Source: a bacterium D16-56 (lineage in GTDB: Bacteria > Bacillota > Clostridia > Lachnospirales > Lachnospiraceae). Taken from it: a stretch of 64,000 bases of DNA. The notes beneath the pieces were generated by a model. The model was given only the letters and a program-made list of their open reading frames with translations, had not been told where the DNA came from and did no database searches. The stretch lies in assembly GCA_003611875.1 (NCBI GenBank), contig RAYY01000024.1, positions 1 to 64,000 on the forward strand. The letters run 5' to 3'. The position numbers and the translations under genes were made by a program. Of this stretch, positions 25,370 to 34,121 are shown piece by piece; the first letter of the stretch is position 1; each line of letters starts with the position of its first letter.

Positions 25370-27176
25370 GTGTGGTGAAAAGGTACTGGATGGTGCAGAG
25401 TTCTGCCAGAAATGCGGTACGAAATTGATGAAGGATGCCTCTGCGCAGTCAGCAGCATCGAATCCGACAGGCTCAGTAAAGCTGATAAGCAAGGCGCCAG
25501 CGGCTGTCCAGAAGAAAAAGAAATCTAAGAAAGTATTCATTATATTGGCTATCGTATTCGCTTTTATTGTCATACTGATTGCGGCAAATTCTGGGGATAT
25601 AGAAGAGAGAGGCGAGCAGGCAGAAAAGGATGAGGAATATATAAATTCACAGCAGGATTCTACAAATGTAAAGCTCTCTGAAACTTACACGAATAAAGAA
25701 GAAGGGATATCCTTCCAATACCCAAGCGCATGGGTTCCTGTTAGTGCAGATCGGTATGACGAGTGGTTTAATGATTCACAAATACCTTTGGTTGTTTTGG
25801 CAAATGAAAATGAAGATATACCTGAGAACAACACTTATGTTTTAGTATCAAAATTTGAAGCGTCCCAAGAAGATGTTGAGTATCTGTTTGGCGATGATGA
25901 AAAATTTGCGGAAAGCTTTAAAAATGACGCTGGAACCACATCCGGTGATGATTTAGAAATCAGTAAGACATCGGTGGTTGAATTGGACAAAGTACCGGCA
26001 AGAATGCTAATGGCGGCATCTGGGGATACTGGATTTCAAGTATATTTCTATTCTGCTAATTCTAATATCTACAGGGTGGAATTTTGTTGGGCTGGAGAAA
26101 CTCCTGGCAACAACCAAAGGTTTTTTGATGCCATAATAGACAGCTATGAGATTACTGCTGTCGATACCGGCGAAATTGATTCGGCCAATGAAAAGCAAAT
26201 TGCTGACAAGCTGCTCTATAATGGTGTTCCGGTTGATACAATTATGGAGATGAAAGCGGAAGACGTAATTGCCGCTTTCGGTGAAGCAGACGAATATAGT
26301 GATGAAAATTTTGTCCAAATCCTGAGCGAAGATGGTGAACGTCTTGTCGCAATGGCTAATTTTGACAGCGCAGGATATGTTTCATATTTTGCTGGAGATT
26401 CGGAGAAATTTGAGTTGAATGGAGAGAACCTTAATCATGATTATGATAAGCTGGTAAAAATCTTTGGGCGGGAACCAGATTACGAGGAAACATTTGAGTT
26501 GCTTGAGGTAAGATGGTATTTTGATGGTTACAGCATCCTGCTGGGCTTGGATAAAGATGGATTGCCTGGAAAGACAGAGGTTTCAAAGGAAAACCCGCTG
26601 GATTATGAATATAATCAGCCAGAAATGGATTCAGAGCTGATGGGAAGATGGAGATCTTATGATGGGAATGCACTCACTTTGAACGATAACGGGACTGTAT
26701 CTGATGTTTTCAGTTTCTGGAACAGCCTCAACCGTAACCCTGACAGTGTTACTTGGGAAGCATCTAATGGACGCCTGATTCTTACTGCCATTTACAATAC
26801 GGAATATAAATATGCGCTTGGCGAGGGCAGGAGAAGAATCAATGGTGAAGATGTGGTAACGGATGAGTTGAATCTGGACAGATCACGTATTCCGGAGGCT
26901 GGCGAATATGGCTACTATTATCGGGAAAAAACGGGCAGTACTGACTTGGCCGGCACATGGATACATAATGACTCAAAAGGGCTTGGCGGAAATATAGAAT
27001 TTTATGCTGATGGAACAGGCATGATAGGAGACAATCCCCTGACATGGTATGCGGACGAATCAAACTTGTACTATACAGCAGAACAAAAAGCAGCTTTTGA
27101 TTATACAGTAAGCGGCGATGTACTGACTATATTCTTCTCAGACGGAAGTAAGGTATATACCAGAGTAGGAAATTAA
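25356..27176 (+). CDS. zinc-ribbon membrane-anchored protein with large extracellular region
   Basis: The 606-residue protein has an N-terminal zinc ribbon (FCPKCGEK and FCQKCGTK) and one membrane helix (about 55-75, VFIILAIVFAFIVILI). About 530 outside residues follow, including a domain around 110-250 and two C-terminal lipocalin-like strands sets (about 427-600) with LMGRWRSYDGN and DLAGTWIHND motifs. The ribbon stays in the cytoplasm. ATG 25356 has GGAGG at 8 nt. This plan is common in Clostridia and of unknown role. Confidence 0.72.
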   Translation: MFCPKCGEKVLDGAEFCQKCGTKLMKDASAQSAASNPTGSVKLISKAPAAVQKKKKSKKVFIILAIVFAFIVILIAANSGDIEERGEQAEKDEEYINSQQDSTNVKLSETYTNKEEGISFQYPSAWVPVSADRYDEWFNDSQIPLVVLANENEDIPENNTYVLVSKFEASQEDVEYLFGDDEKFAESFKNDAGTTSGDDLEISKTSVVELDKVPARMLMAASGDTGFQVYFYSANSNIYRVEFCWAGETPGNNQRFFDAIIDSYEITAVDTGEIDSANEKQIADKLLYNGVPVDTIMEMKAEDVIAAFGEADEYSDENFVQILSEDGERLVAMANFDSAGYVSYFAGDSEKFELNGENLNHDYDKLVKIFGREPDYEETFELLEVRWYFDGYSILLGLDKDGLPGKTEVSKENPLDYEYNQPEMDSELMGRWRSYDGNALTLNDNGTVSDVFSFWNSLNRNPDSVTWEASNGRLILTAIYNTEYKYALGEGRRRINGEDVVTDELNLDRSRIPEAGEYGYYYREKTGSTDLAGTWIHNDSKGLGGNIEFYADGTGMIGDNPLTWYADESNLYYTAEQKAAFDYTVSGDVLTIFFSDGSKVYTRVGN

Positions 27177-27267
27177 AAATCTTTCTGCTCCGTTTCTGGA
27201 AAAGAAGATGTTAGGTACAATTTAATACAACGAGATGTTCTTTTAAAGTAAGGGAGAAATTTTATAT

Positions 27268-27307
27268 ACAAAACAGGGGCTGGCATGATTCCAGCCCTGC
27301 TTTGTGT
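27268..27307. terminator. bidirectional terminator
   Basis: ACAAAACAGGGGCTGG (27268-27283) pairs with CCAGCCCTGCTTTGTGT (27291-27307). It lies between the convergent zinc-ribbon and XRE genes. Confidence 0.7.
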
Positions 27308-27385
27308 GGAAAGGAATGCGGCAATAAAAATGCAGGAGGCGGCCACAAAAAATACCGGCTCCTGCAAAGATAAAATTTTAATGTC

Positions 27386-27715
27386 TTATTTTATGCTGTC
27401 GGCAAGCTGGAGGATAAAAGTCTTAAATATCTCCCTCTGCTCTTTTGGAAGGATATCCAGTGCATCCCGCACAAGGTTTCCTGTATCTGCGGCTTTCAGG
27501 CTGTCCTGTAGCAGATACTCCGGGGAAATACCGGCAGCATTTACAATTCCTACGAACGTTTCCAGCTTTGGAGCTTTTACGCCTCTTTCAATATCTGCAA
27601 GATACCGTTCGGATATTCCGCATACTTCGGCAAATTCTTTCATAGTCTGCTTTCGCGCTATCCTGCAGGCCCGAAGCCGTTCCCCCATTAACAGCATATC
27701 AAATGTATTTGCCAT
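27386..27715 (-). CDS. XRE family regulator
   Basis: The 109-residue protein has an N-terminal helix-turn-helix (GERLRACRIARKQTMKEFAE, then SERYLADIERG) and a helical C-terminal tail. Start ATG at 27715 follows AGAGGTG; a longer extension to 27784 lacks a ribosome site. It is divergent from the Spo0A-like small gene, with three 15-bp boxes in the shared region. It probably binds them. Confidence 0.82.
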   Translation of the reverse strand: MANTFDMLLMGERLRACRIARKQTMKEFAEVCGISERYLADIERGVKAPKLETFVGIVNAAGISPEYLLQDSLKAADTGNLVRDALDILPKEQREIFKTFILQLADSIK

Positions 27716-27834
27716 GATTAACACCTCTTTCAAAAATTGTTCGTACAACATGAACCAATGGTACATATAAAGTATAGGAAGCATTTTCTAATCTTAAAAT
27801 GATTCATTAGGCGTGATTATTTGCCGATTTATGA

Positions 27835-27952
27835 ACTAATAAATCATAAAATTTTTATAAACTACATATTTCGACATCTTTCGCACGTCAAATGGATTAT
27901 GATAACCTTATATGAACTAATAGAGCATAAATGAAGTGCTAATAAAGCATAA
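27835..27952. promoter_or_regulatory. three 15-bp operator boxes
   Basis: ACTAATAAATCATAA (27835-27849), ACTAATAGAGCATAA (27916-27930) and GCTAATAAAGCATAA (27938-27952) are direct repeats. The last reaches into the AAGGAG ribosome site of the gene at 27964. Proposed binding sites of the divergent XRE protein. Confidence 0.6.
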
Positions 27953-27963
27953 GGAGAAAATCT

Positions 27964-28188
27964 ATGAAGATGGAGAAGATACTGAAAAAAGTCGCAAGAG
28001 CAAACGGCGTTACTGTAAAAGAAGTAGAGACAGAGATACAGGCCGCAATAAATGAGGCATGGAACAATCCACCAGATGATGTAGCAGCGGCATATCAACA
28101 AAAGGTGCCATGTATGGGAGAAATACCGACACCGGATGAATTTATCCGTTTTATGGTGAATGAAATCCGAATAAACAATCGAATATAA
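27964..28188 (+). CDS. small Spo0A-C-like protein of mobile elements
   Basis: The 74-residue protein has motifs ILKKVARANGVTVKEVETEI, AWNNPPDD and VPCMGEIPTPDEFI. These match the short proteins annotated as sporulation initiation factor Spo0A-like on Lachnospiraceae elements. It has no receiver domain and is not a true Spo0A. It begins the long rightward gene block and is flanked by the operator boxes. A small hairpin GCCTGC-tctg-GCAGGC follows at 28201-28216. Confidence 0.65.
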   Translation: MKMEKILKKVARANGVTVKEVETEIQAAINEAWNNPPDDVAAAYQQKVPCMGEIPTPDEFIRFMVNEIRINNRI

Positions 28189-28236
28189 ACATTTATCAGA
28201 GCCTGCTCTGGCAGGCCCAGACGTTTCCTTAAAAAG

Positions 28237-28353
28237 ATGGGAGAGAATGCTATGGAGATTGCCGCCACAAAGAAAAACGTCAGATTGATGGAAAAAGCGA
28301 AGTTCTCAAGCAGGAGGTTGAGATTTGAAAAAGATAAAATATCCAAGAATTGA
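28237..28353 (+). CDS. 38-residue small ORF
   Basis: ATG 28237 to TGA 28351 encodes a basic peptide (TKKNVRLMEKAKFSSRRLRF). It overlaps the TTG start of the next gene in another frame, and its last codons carry that gene's AGGAGG site. It may be a translationally coupled leader. Not recognised. Confidence 0.35.
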   Translation: MGENAMEIAATKKNVRLMEKAKFSSRRLRFEKDKISKN

Positions 28354-28603
28354 AAAGAAACACAGAATCTTGTATGTGACAGGGGATGCACAAGATTGGA
28401 CGTATCGGTATACGTGGGAAGACCTTGAGGAATCTTTCAATGATTCTTCCACGGACATCCGTGCAATGAGGAATATTATATTTAGAAAAGTCAGGGTATA
28501 TTTTAAAAATCATCCCGAAGAAGCATTGCTGGGCGGCAGATTCAAAGAGGGATGGACAGCCAAAGAGGTAAAGAGACTATGTGAAAATAGTATATGCTGT
28601 TAG
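28325..28603 (+). CDS. conserved small mobile-element protein, unknown
   Basis: The 92-residue protein starts at TTG 28325 with CAGGAGG 8 nt upstream. Visible features are a basic start (KKIKYPRIEKKHR), an aromatic WTYRYTWEDLEESF and a C-terminal ICC. It overlaps the next small ORF. Function is not recognised. Confidence 0.5.
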   Translation: MKKIKYPRIEKKHRILYVTGDAQDWTYRYTWEDLEESFNDSSTDIRAMRNIIFRKVRVYFKNHPEEALLGGRFKEGWTAKEVKRLCENSICC

Positions 28604-28715
28604 CAATGTAGCAACTGGTACATTTTATGAAGGGCAACATTTGAGAATGGCTTTCAAGCTGTGTATTGTTGTTGATGGAAATGAATTTCATAAAGACATT
28701 ATTACAGAGGGATAG
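28581..28715 (+). CDS. 44-residue small protein
   Basis: GTG 28581 to TAG 28713, overlapping the upstream gene by 23 bp. The peptide (KIVYAVSNVATGTFYEG) ends just before a terminator. Unknown. Confidence 0.4.
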   Translation: MKIVYAVSNVATGTFYEGQHLRMAFKLCIVVDGNEFHKDIITEG

Positions 28716-28743
28716 GGGCTTTCAGGCTCCTGTCCCTTTATTA
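28709..28743 (+). terminator. terminator-like hairpin
   Basis: GGGATAGGGGCT pairs with GGCTCCTGTCCC (wobble pairs included), followed by TTTATT. Confidence 0.6.
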
Positions 28744-28769
28744 AATTCTACAACAGGGAGGATGGAGTA

Positions 28770-29015
28770 ATGGCATTACAGAGAACATATTACAGGGACA
28801 GATATAACAGTGACAAAATATGGGAAGTTGTGAAACTGAATGGCGGCTATTATCTCCGCCAGTACATATGCGGCAGGCAGACCGGAAGAGGCTTGCGGAC
28901 TACAAAAAAATTTATCAGAAGTTTAGGCATTTTGGATTTTGAAGCAGTTACCGGTTTCGAGGGCAGCCAGAGGAATAGCGAGAGGAGCCAAAGGGATGTT
29001 CATAAAAGATATTGA
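28770..29015 (+). CDS. small conserved mobile-element protein, unknown
   Basis: The 81-residue protein has YYLRQYICGRQTGRGLRTTKK and ILDFEAV motifs, seen in many Clostridia elements directly before PAPS-reductase-like genes. ATG follows GGGAGGATGG. It overlaps the next gene by 20 bp. No function is known. Confidence 0.55.
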   Translation: MALQRTYYRDRYNSDKIWEVVKLNGGYYLRQYICGRQTGRGLRTTKKFIRSLGILDFEAVTGFEGSQRNSERSQRDVHKRY

Positions 29016-30438
29016 CTGCACAAAGGATACTCCCGTTGTCTTAGGCAGCGCCGACAGGCCGGTATATGGGAAAGGTATCAGGATTACGCCCCGGATAGAT
29101 GGCAGGAAAGACAGCGAACATTTCCGAAAAGCATACCTACCGGAATTACTGCCGCTGGAGGAATATGACCTGATCGTAGTCCTTTTGTCTGGCGGCAAGG
29201 ATTCCGTAGCCTGCTATTACAAATTGCTGGAGCTTGGCGTGCCAAAAACAAAGATTGAGTTTTGGCATCACGATATTGACGGCGGGCATCCTTCAAGGCG
29301 CATGGACTGGCGGTGTACGCAGAATTATGTCAGGGCGCTGGCAGAAGCGGAAAATGTGGATCTGCGTGTCTCCTACCGTGTGAACGGCTTTTTCGGGGAA
29401 TTATACAGGATTGGGGCATCGGAGCCTGTAGAATGGATCGAGCCTGATACACAGGAAGTGAAGCAGTGCAGACTCTCCCCAAACTACATTAAATGCCAGA
29501 AGCTGAAGGAACAGGCAACGGAAGAAATGGAATCCCTGTTAAAAACATACGGATACAGAATGAAATTTCCTGCAAAGACCGGGGATTTGAGCCGCAGATG
29601 GTGCAGCGCATATTTAAAGATCATGGTTGCTGATTCTGTAATAGCGAATCTGGATACCTTGGGGGAACTGGAACAGCTGGGAGGGAAATGCCGGAAGTTT
29701 CCGGGCAAGGGCAGCATTGGAAATGGAAGGTGGTGCAGTGCGCAGCTAAAAAGGGGGGTAGCAGATTCCGTTATAAGGAATATTGACAAGATGGAAGAGA
29801 TTGGAGGAAAAAGGCATAAATTTCCGGCAAAGGGTGGAACACATCAAGGGCGCTGGTGTTCCGGCAGTTTAAAAGCAGCGGTACAGGATAGCGTGACAAG
29901 CAATTTAGAAAAGACCAGAACGGACAAAAAGATCCTGATTGTTTCAGGCGAACGGCGTGGGGAATCTGCCGGGCGGTCAAAATACAATGAGATGGAGATA
30001 CACCGCACCAATGCTGAGAAGCGCTCTCATAGGCTTGTGCATCAGTGGAGGGCGGTGATTGACTATTCCGAGAAAGACGTCTGGGAAGTATTGAAACGTC
30101 ATAAGGTAAATCCCCATCCCTGTTACCGTATCGGATGGAACCGGTGCAGCTGCGCTATGTGCATCTTTTCTACACCGCCACTGTTTGCCGGGATCAGGGA
30201 GATATACCCAGAGGAATATGAATCATTAAGGCAGGATGAAAAAATACTCGGATTTACCCTTGATAATAAAAAGTGTTTGGATGATTTTGTAGGGGATGCA
30301 GGATCATGTGTATATTGGGAAGATAAAGCGGCAGTCCGTTCCATACAGACTGGCGTTTTTTCAGTTGGGGATATTTACGTGAAGGAATGGAAATACTCGG
30401 CAGGGGCATTCCATGGCGCGGAGGGCGGGCCGTGTTGA
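28996..30438 (+). CDS. PAPS reductase-like (adenine nucleotide alpha-hydrolase) protein with triplicated motif
   Basis: The 480-residue protein has the PP-loop LLSGGKDSVACYY (about 64-76) and WHHDIDGG (about 94). The C-terminal part has RCSCAMCIFSTPP and the repeated RWCS segments. The segment KFPAKxG..GRWCS..LK..V.DSV...L occurs three times in tandem (about residues 192-230, 234-272, 276-313). In most relatives I know, it occurs once or twice. ATG 28996 has AGAGGAG at 8 nt. This family on mobile elements is related to DndC and PAPS reductases. Its role may be DNA or RNA sulfur modification, but that is unproven. Confidence 0.75.
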   Translation: MFIKDIDCTKDTPVVLGSADRPVYGKGIRITPRIDGRKDSEHFRKAYLPELLPLEEYDLIVVLLSGGKDSVACYYKLLELGVPKTKIEFWHHDIDGGHPSRRMDWRCTQNYVRALAEAENVDLRVSYRVNGFFGELYRIGASEPVEWIEPDTQEVKQCRLSPNYIKCQKLKEQATEEMESLLKTYGYRMKFPAKTGDLSRRWCSAYLKIMVADSVIANLDTLGELEQLGGKCRKFPGKGSIGNGRWCSAQLKRGVADSVIRNIDKMEEIGGKRHKFPAKGGTHQGRWCSGSLKAAVQDSVTSNLEKTRTDKKILIVSGERRGESAGRSKYNEMEIHRTNAEKRSHRLVHQWRAVIDYSEKDVWEVLKRHKVNPHPCYRIGWNRCSCAMCIFSTPPLFAGIREIYPEEYESLRQDEKILGFTLDNKKCLDDFVGDAGSCVYWEDKAAVRSIQTGVFSVGDIYVKEWKYSAGAFHGAEGGPC

Positions 30439-30588
30439 ATGGGGGAACTGTCAGGCAGAGTATTTTCTGGCTGTATATTCATTTCCGTTCTGTCGTATAT
30501 GAAGGGAATACAACAATATATTCTATCAGTAACGTTGAGGACATCAGCGTTATCAGACCATGAATGGATGACAGAAAGGAGGGCTACA

Positions 30589-30708
30589 TTGGGGAAACTC
30601 AAATTATTTGAAAATATTTTAAAGGCTGCTTCGGCGTTAATCGCTTCCGCCATGTCTATCATCAAATTTATTGGCATCATCGGAAAGATAAAACCGGCGG
30701 CTTTATAG
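30589..30708 (+). CDS. 39-residue amphipathic or membrane peptide
   Basis: TTG 30589 follows GGAGG (30578-30582). The product opens GKLKLFENILKAASAL and ends IIKFIGIIGKIKPAAL, a single Lys-flanked hydrophobic helix. It resembles small membrane peptides (toxin-like or phenol-soluble-modulin-like), but no family was assigned. It sits between the PAPS-like and helicase genes. Confidence 0.45.
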   Translation: MGKLKLFENILKAASALIASAMSIIKFIGIIGKIKPAAL

Positions 30709-30804
30709 GCTTGCTACCAACCAAAAAGACAGCATACGGCAGGGCCTCCTATGTTGGGGTGTCCTGTTTTGTATGCTCCAAAATATGAGGAGGTGATCAG
30801 AACC

Positions 30805-33800
30805 ATGTGGACAAAGCTGATGAAAATGGAATATTTCGACTTAAAGGCGGAGACACGCCTGGAAACCTATGCGGATACGGTAGTGATTGAGAAAGAAGGA
30901 AATGCTTCCTTTATCACGGCAGTCCGGTTCGGAGGGTATCCTGAGAGCGTCAAAGGCATGAGCGACGCTATATATGGGGGCGGTTCCGTGACGGTAGAAA
31001 TCGATGGTGAACCTGTTATCTTATGCAGCCGTATGAAACAATACTGCAGGGAGTTATCCCATGACGGCATTTATGCAGAAGCTACCCTGATAATCCGTGA
31101 CGGGGAAGTGAATGCCGACAATGGAGGGGAAGAAAACAAAAATGCAGATAAACCGGACATGCCCCGTAAATGCTACCTGTTCTGCGAGCAGGGCGACAGG
31201 GAGCGGCTGTTTGAGGAGCTGGACAAGAAAACCGGCGTCCCGCTGATACCGGAATTCAAGGAATATGTGCTATCAGAATTACAGGATAGGGAGATATTGA
31301 AGCCCCTGCAGGTGATTTCCTGCCGGGAGAAGTTTGACGTATGGCTGTTTTCCGTGACAAAGGGTGAGGAGAATGTTATTTCTGTAATGAACGACGGGCT
31401 GAAATCCGGCGCTATCGCAATCCCCGGTTCTAACGAAAATAAATTTCCTGCTGTCCGTTCCGTGACGCAGTATCTGGATGCATTTGGGGTTATGATCGCG
31501 GAGCGCATCAAGAACCAGTTCCGGCCGCTGTTTGACCCGGCTGTGGAAACCTTGTCGCCGGAGATACTGGCAGTGAATGAAAATATCAAAAAGAATGCAG
31601 GATACAGCCTGTATGACGCCCAGCTTGCCGTTTGTGAAGCGCATAAACGCTGTCTGGAGAGAGGGAAGGCTACCCTGTGTATCGCCGAATGCGGGGCAGG
31701 GAAGACAAAGATCGGACTGGCTGCGCTCCATTCTTACCAGCAGAGGAAAACTCCCGGAGAACGTCCAGAAAAACATTTCAATATTGTCCTGTGCCCTTCC
31801 CATATGACAAAGAAGTGGGTACGGGAAATTGAGGAATCTTTGCCGGATACTTTCGCTGTAGTCATAAATAGTATTACGGAACTGCGGAATGCCTATGCTG
31901 CATATGAAAGGGACACGAAAACCTGTTACGTGATTATGTCAAAGGAGAAAGCCCGTGACGGCTATATGAAGCGTCCCGCCGTCAGATGGAATGGGCGCAG
32001 GGAAGCATTCCTCTGCCCTGACTGCGGCCAGATCATCGAGATGGAGCTGACTGACGATGGCTCAAAATACAGGGTTCCAGCGGATGCATTATTCTTCAAG
32101 CGGGAAAATAAGCAGAACCACAAGTGCGAAAACTGCGGCTCCCTGTTATGGACAGCGCTGCGTCCGGAACAGCAGTCGGAATGGGTGAAGGTCTCAAACT
32201 TCGGTTTCGTCCACCGCAGACAGGCCGCCCAGTACCTGAAAGGATTGAAGAAGAAGCCTGCACTGTATGATGCGGTACAGGCGGTTGCGGATGCTCCGGA
32301 CGGATACTTTCCCAATACGGGTGCGTACAGGAGGTTCCCTTTGTCAACCTATATCAAACGTCATATGCACGGAAAAATAGATGGGCTGATTGTAGACGAG
32401 CTTCACAATTACAACAATAATTCCGGTCAGGGTGACGCTATGGGGGAGTTATTCCAGGCAGCAAAGAAAGTAGTTGGAATGACAGCGACGCTTATCAACG
32501 GTTACAGCTCCGGCATCTTCCATCTGCTGTACCGCATTTCCCCGGATCTGATGCTGAAGGACGGCAAGCGTTACGATAAGCCCACCGAGTTCAATTCGGA
32601 ATACGGCGTGACCGAGAGCATTTACGAAGTGGCGGCTCCTGACTACAATTCCAACCGCCGCACATCAAAAAGGAAGCTCAGGGAGCGTCAGCTTCCGGGA
32701 GTATCCCCGTTAGTGTATTCCAGGTTCCTCATGGATTCGGCGGCATTTTTAAGCCTGAACGATATGGGGAAGGATCTGCCTGAATACGAGGAAATCCCCA
32801 TACAGCTGCAGATGAATGAGGATGTGGTACAGGAATACCGCCGTTTGGAAGCAGGGTTTAAAAGTATCCTGCGTTCCCAAAAGGACATTTCAAAGAAAGT
32901 GATGTCCGCTTATCTGGGGCTGCTGACGGTCTATCCTGACCAGCCTTATGGACAGAAGCCAATCCTGCATCCTGTCACCGGCGATGAACTTATCGTGCCG
33001 AGAGATACATCCAGCTTTCAGGAGCTGCATGAAAAAGATTATTCCGTGCTGGAAGTGGTACAGAAGAAAGCCGGGGAAGGGGGACGTGTCCTTGTCTACA
33101 CTAGCTGGATCAGGACAGATACGCAGGAGAAACTTCTCAATCTCCTCACAGAGAATGGATACAGGGTGGGAATCCTTACGGTCGCTGTCCCGCCGAACAA
33201 AAGGGAGGAATGGGTGGAAAATCAGGTAAAGGACGGGATTCAGGTACTGATTACCAATCCGAGCCTTGTGGAAACCGGCCTTGACTTAAATGATTTTACC
33301 ACGATTTATTACTATAACATTTCCTACAACCTGTTTACCCTGCGGCAGTCATCCAGACGGTCATGGCGCATTAACCAGAAAGCCCCGCGGGTGGAGGTTT
33401 ACTTCTCTTACTACGAAGGAACCATGCAGAACCGTGCGGTGAGGCTGATGGCTTCAAAGCTGGCTGTTGCAGGCATTATCGAGGGTAATTTTACGGATGA
33501 AGGGCTTGCGGCAATGTCTGACTGTGCGGATATGACAACAGCTTTGGCCCGTGAACTGACACAGGGCATAAAAGATGAAGTGGAGGACTTGGGAGCCGTA
33601 TTTAAGAAGATGGCAATCCTGAAACCTGTCCAGCCACAGGCTGTGCTTGAAATCACGGATGAAAAGGCAGATATGGGAGCTGTTGCGGAAGATACTGCGG
33701 ATGTAAATGATGGCTTTGATGATAGTACTGTCATCCATGTAAATATGTCAGTATATCAGGGATATTCCAATATTACAGATGATACATCGGAAATGACAAT

Positions 33801-33945
33801 ATACAGTACAAACGCGCCGGTTCCGACGATTGCCTTGCTTTCCTTTGTAAACAGCACCAGACCGGGAAGGGCGGTCTGGGATGGAGCCGAAAAAGAAATG
33901 AACAGCCTGCTGTATGATTCTGCTGCAGAATTAATGGCAGCCTGA
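30805..33945 (+). CDS. SNF2/DEAD-type helicase with zinc-ribbon insertion
   Basis: The 1046-residue protein has an N-terminal accessory region (1-280). Helicase motif I is ECGAGKTKIG (about 295-305) and motif II is DELH (about 530). Between them lies a zinc ribbon with Cys pairs CPDCG and CENCG (about 405-450). The helicase C domain (about 765-890) has VYTSWIRT, NPSLVETGLDL and the arginine-finger region QSSRRSWRINQ. ATG 30805 is preceded by a near-perfect ribosome site, GAGGAGGTGATC. It heads the long recombination/ubiquitin-like operon. It is likely a DNA or nucleoprotein remodeller for the element. Confidence 0.82.
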   Translation: MWTKLMKMEYFDLKAETRLETYADTVVIEKEGNASFITAVRFGGYPESVKGMSDAIYGGGSVTVEIDGEPVILCSRMKQYCRELSHDGIYAEATLIIRDGEVNADNGGEENKNADKPDMPRKCYLFCEQGDRERLFEELDKKTGVPLIPEFKEYVLSELQDREILKPLQVISCREKFDVWLFSVTKGEENVISVMNDGLKSGAIAIPGSNENKFPAVRSVTQYLDAFGVMIAERIKNQFRPLFDPAVETLSPEILAVNENIKKNAGYSLYDAQLAVCEAHKRCLERGKATLCIAECGAGKTKIGLAALHSYQQRKTPGERPEKHFNIVLCPSHMTKKWVREIEESLPDTFAVVINSITELRNAYAAYERDTKTCYVIMSKEKARDGYMKRPAVRWNGRREAFLCPDCGQIIEMELTDDGSKYRVPADALFFKRENKQNHKCENCGSLLWTALRPEQQSEWVKVSNFGFVHRRQAAQYLKGLKKKPALYDAVQAVADAPDGYFPNTGAYRRFPLSTYIKRHMHGKIDGLIVDELHNYNNNSGQGDAMGELFQAAKKVVGMTATLINGYSSGIFHLLYRISPDLMLKDGKRYDKPTEFNSEYGVTESIYEVAAPDYNSNRRTSKRKLRERQLPGVSPLVYSRFLMDSAAFLSLNDMGKDLPEYEEIPIQLQMNEDVVQEYRRLEAGFKSILRSQKDISKKVMSAYLGLLTVYPDQPYGQKPILHPVTGDELIVPRDTSSFQELHEKDYSVLEVVQKKAGEGGRVLVYTSWIRTDTQEKLLNLLTENGYRVGILTVAVPPNKREEWVENQVKDGIQVLITNPSLVETGLDLNDFTTIYYYNISYNLFTLRQSSRRSWRINQKAPRVEVYFSYYEGTMQNRAVRLMASKLAVAGIIEGNFTDEGLAAMSDCADMTTALARELTQGIKDEVEDLGAVFKKMAILKPVQPQAVLEITDEKADMGAVAEDTADVNDGFDDSTVIHVNMSVYQGYSNITDDTSEMTIYSTNAPVPTIALLSFVNSTRPGRAVWDGAEKEMNSLLYDSAAELMAA

Positions 33946-34059
33946 ACGGAACGGCATGTTACTATATGTGAGAAATTATTTTAAATATCAGGAACATAAC
34001 CGTATATCTGTCCGATTCTATGATCTGCAAGGGAGCATACAAAAAACATATCAAAACAG

Positions 34060-34084
34060 CGCTTCGGGAACTTCTCCCGGAGCG
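34060..34084 (+). other. hairpin before the JAB gene
   Basis: CGCTTCGGGA (34060-34069) pairs with TCCCGGAGCG (34075-34084) with one G-U. There is no T-tract, so it is more likely an mRNA processing or stability element than a terminator. Confidence 0.5.
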
Positions 34085-34121
34085 TTGTCATTATAAAAAA
34101 TAAGAAAAGGAGCAAATGAAT

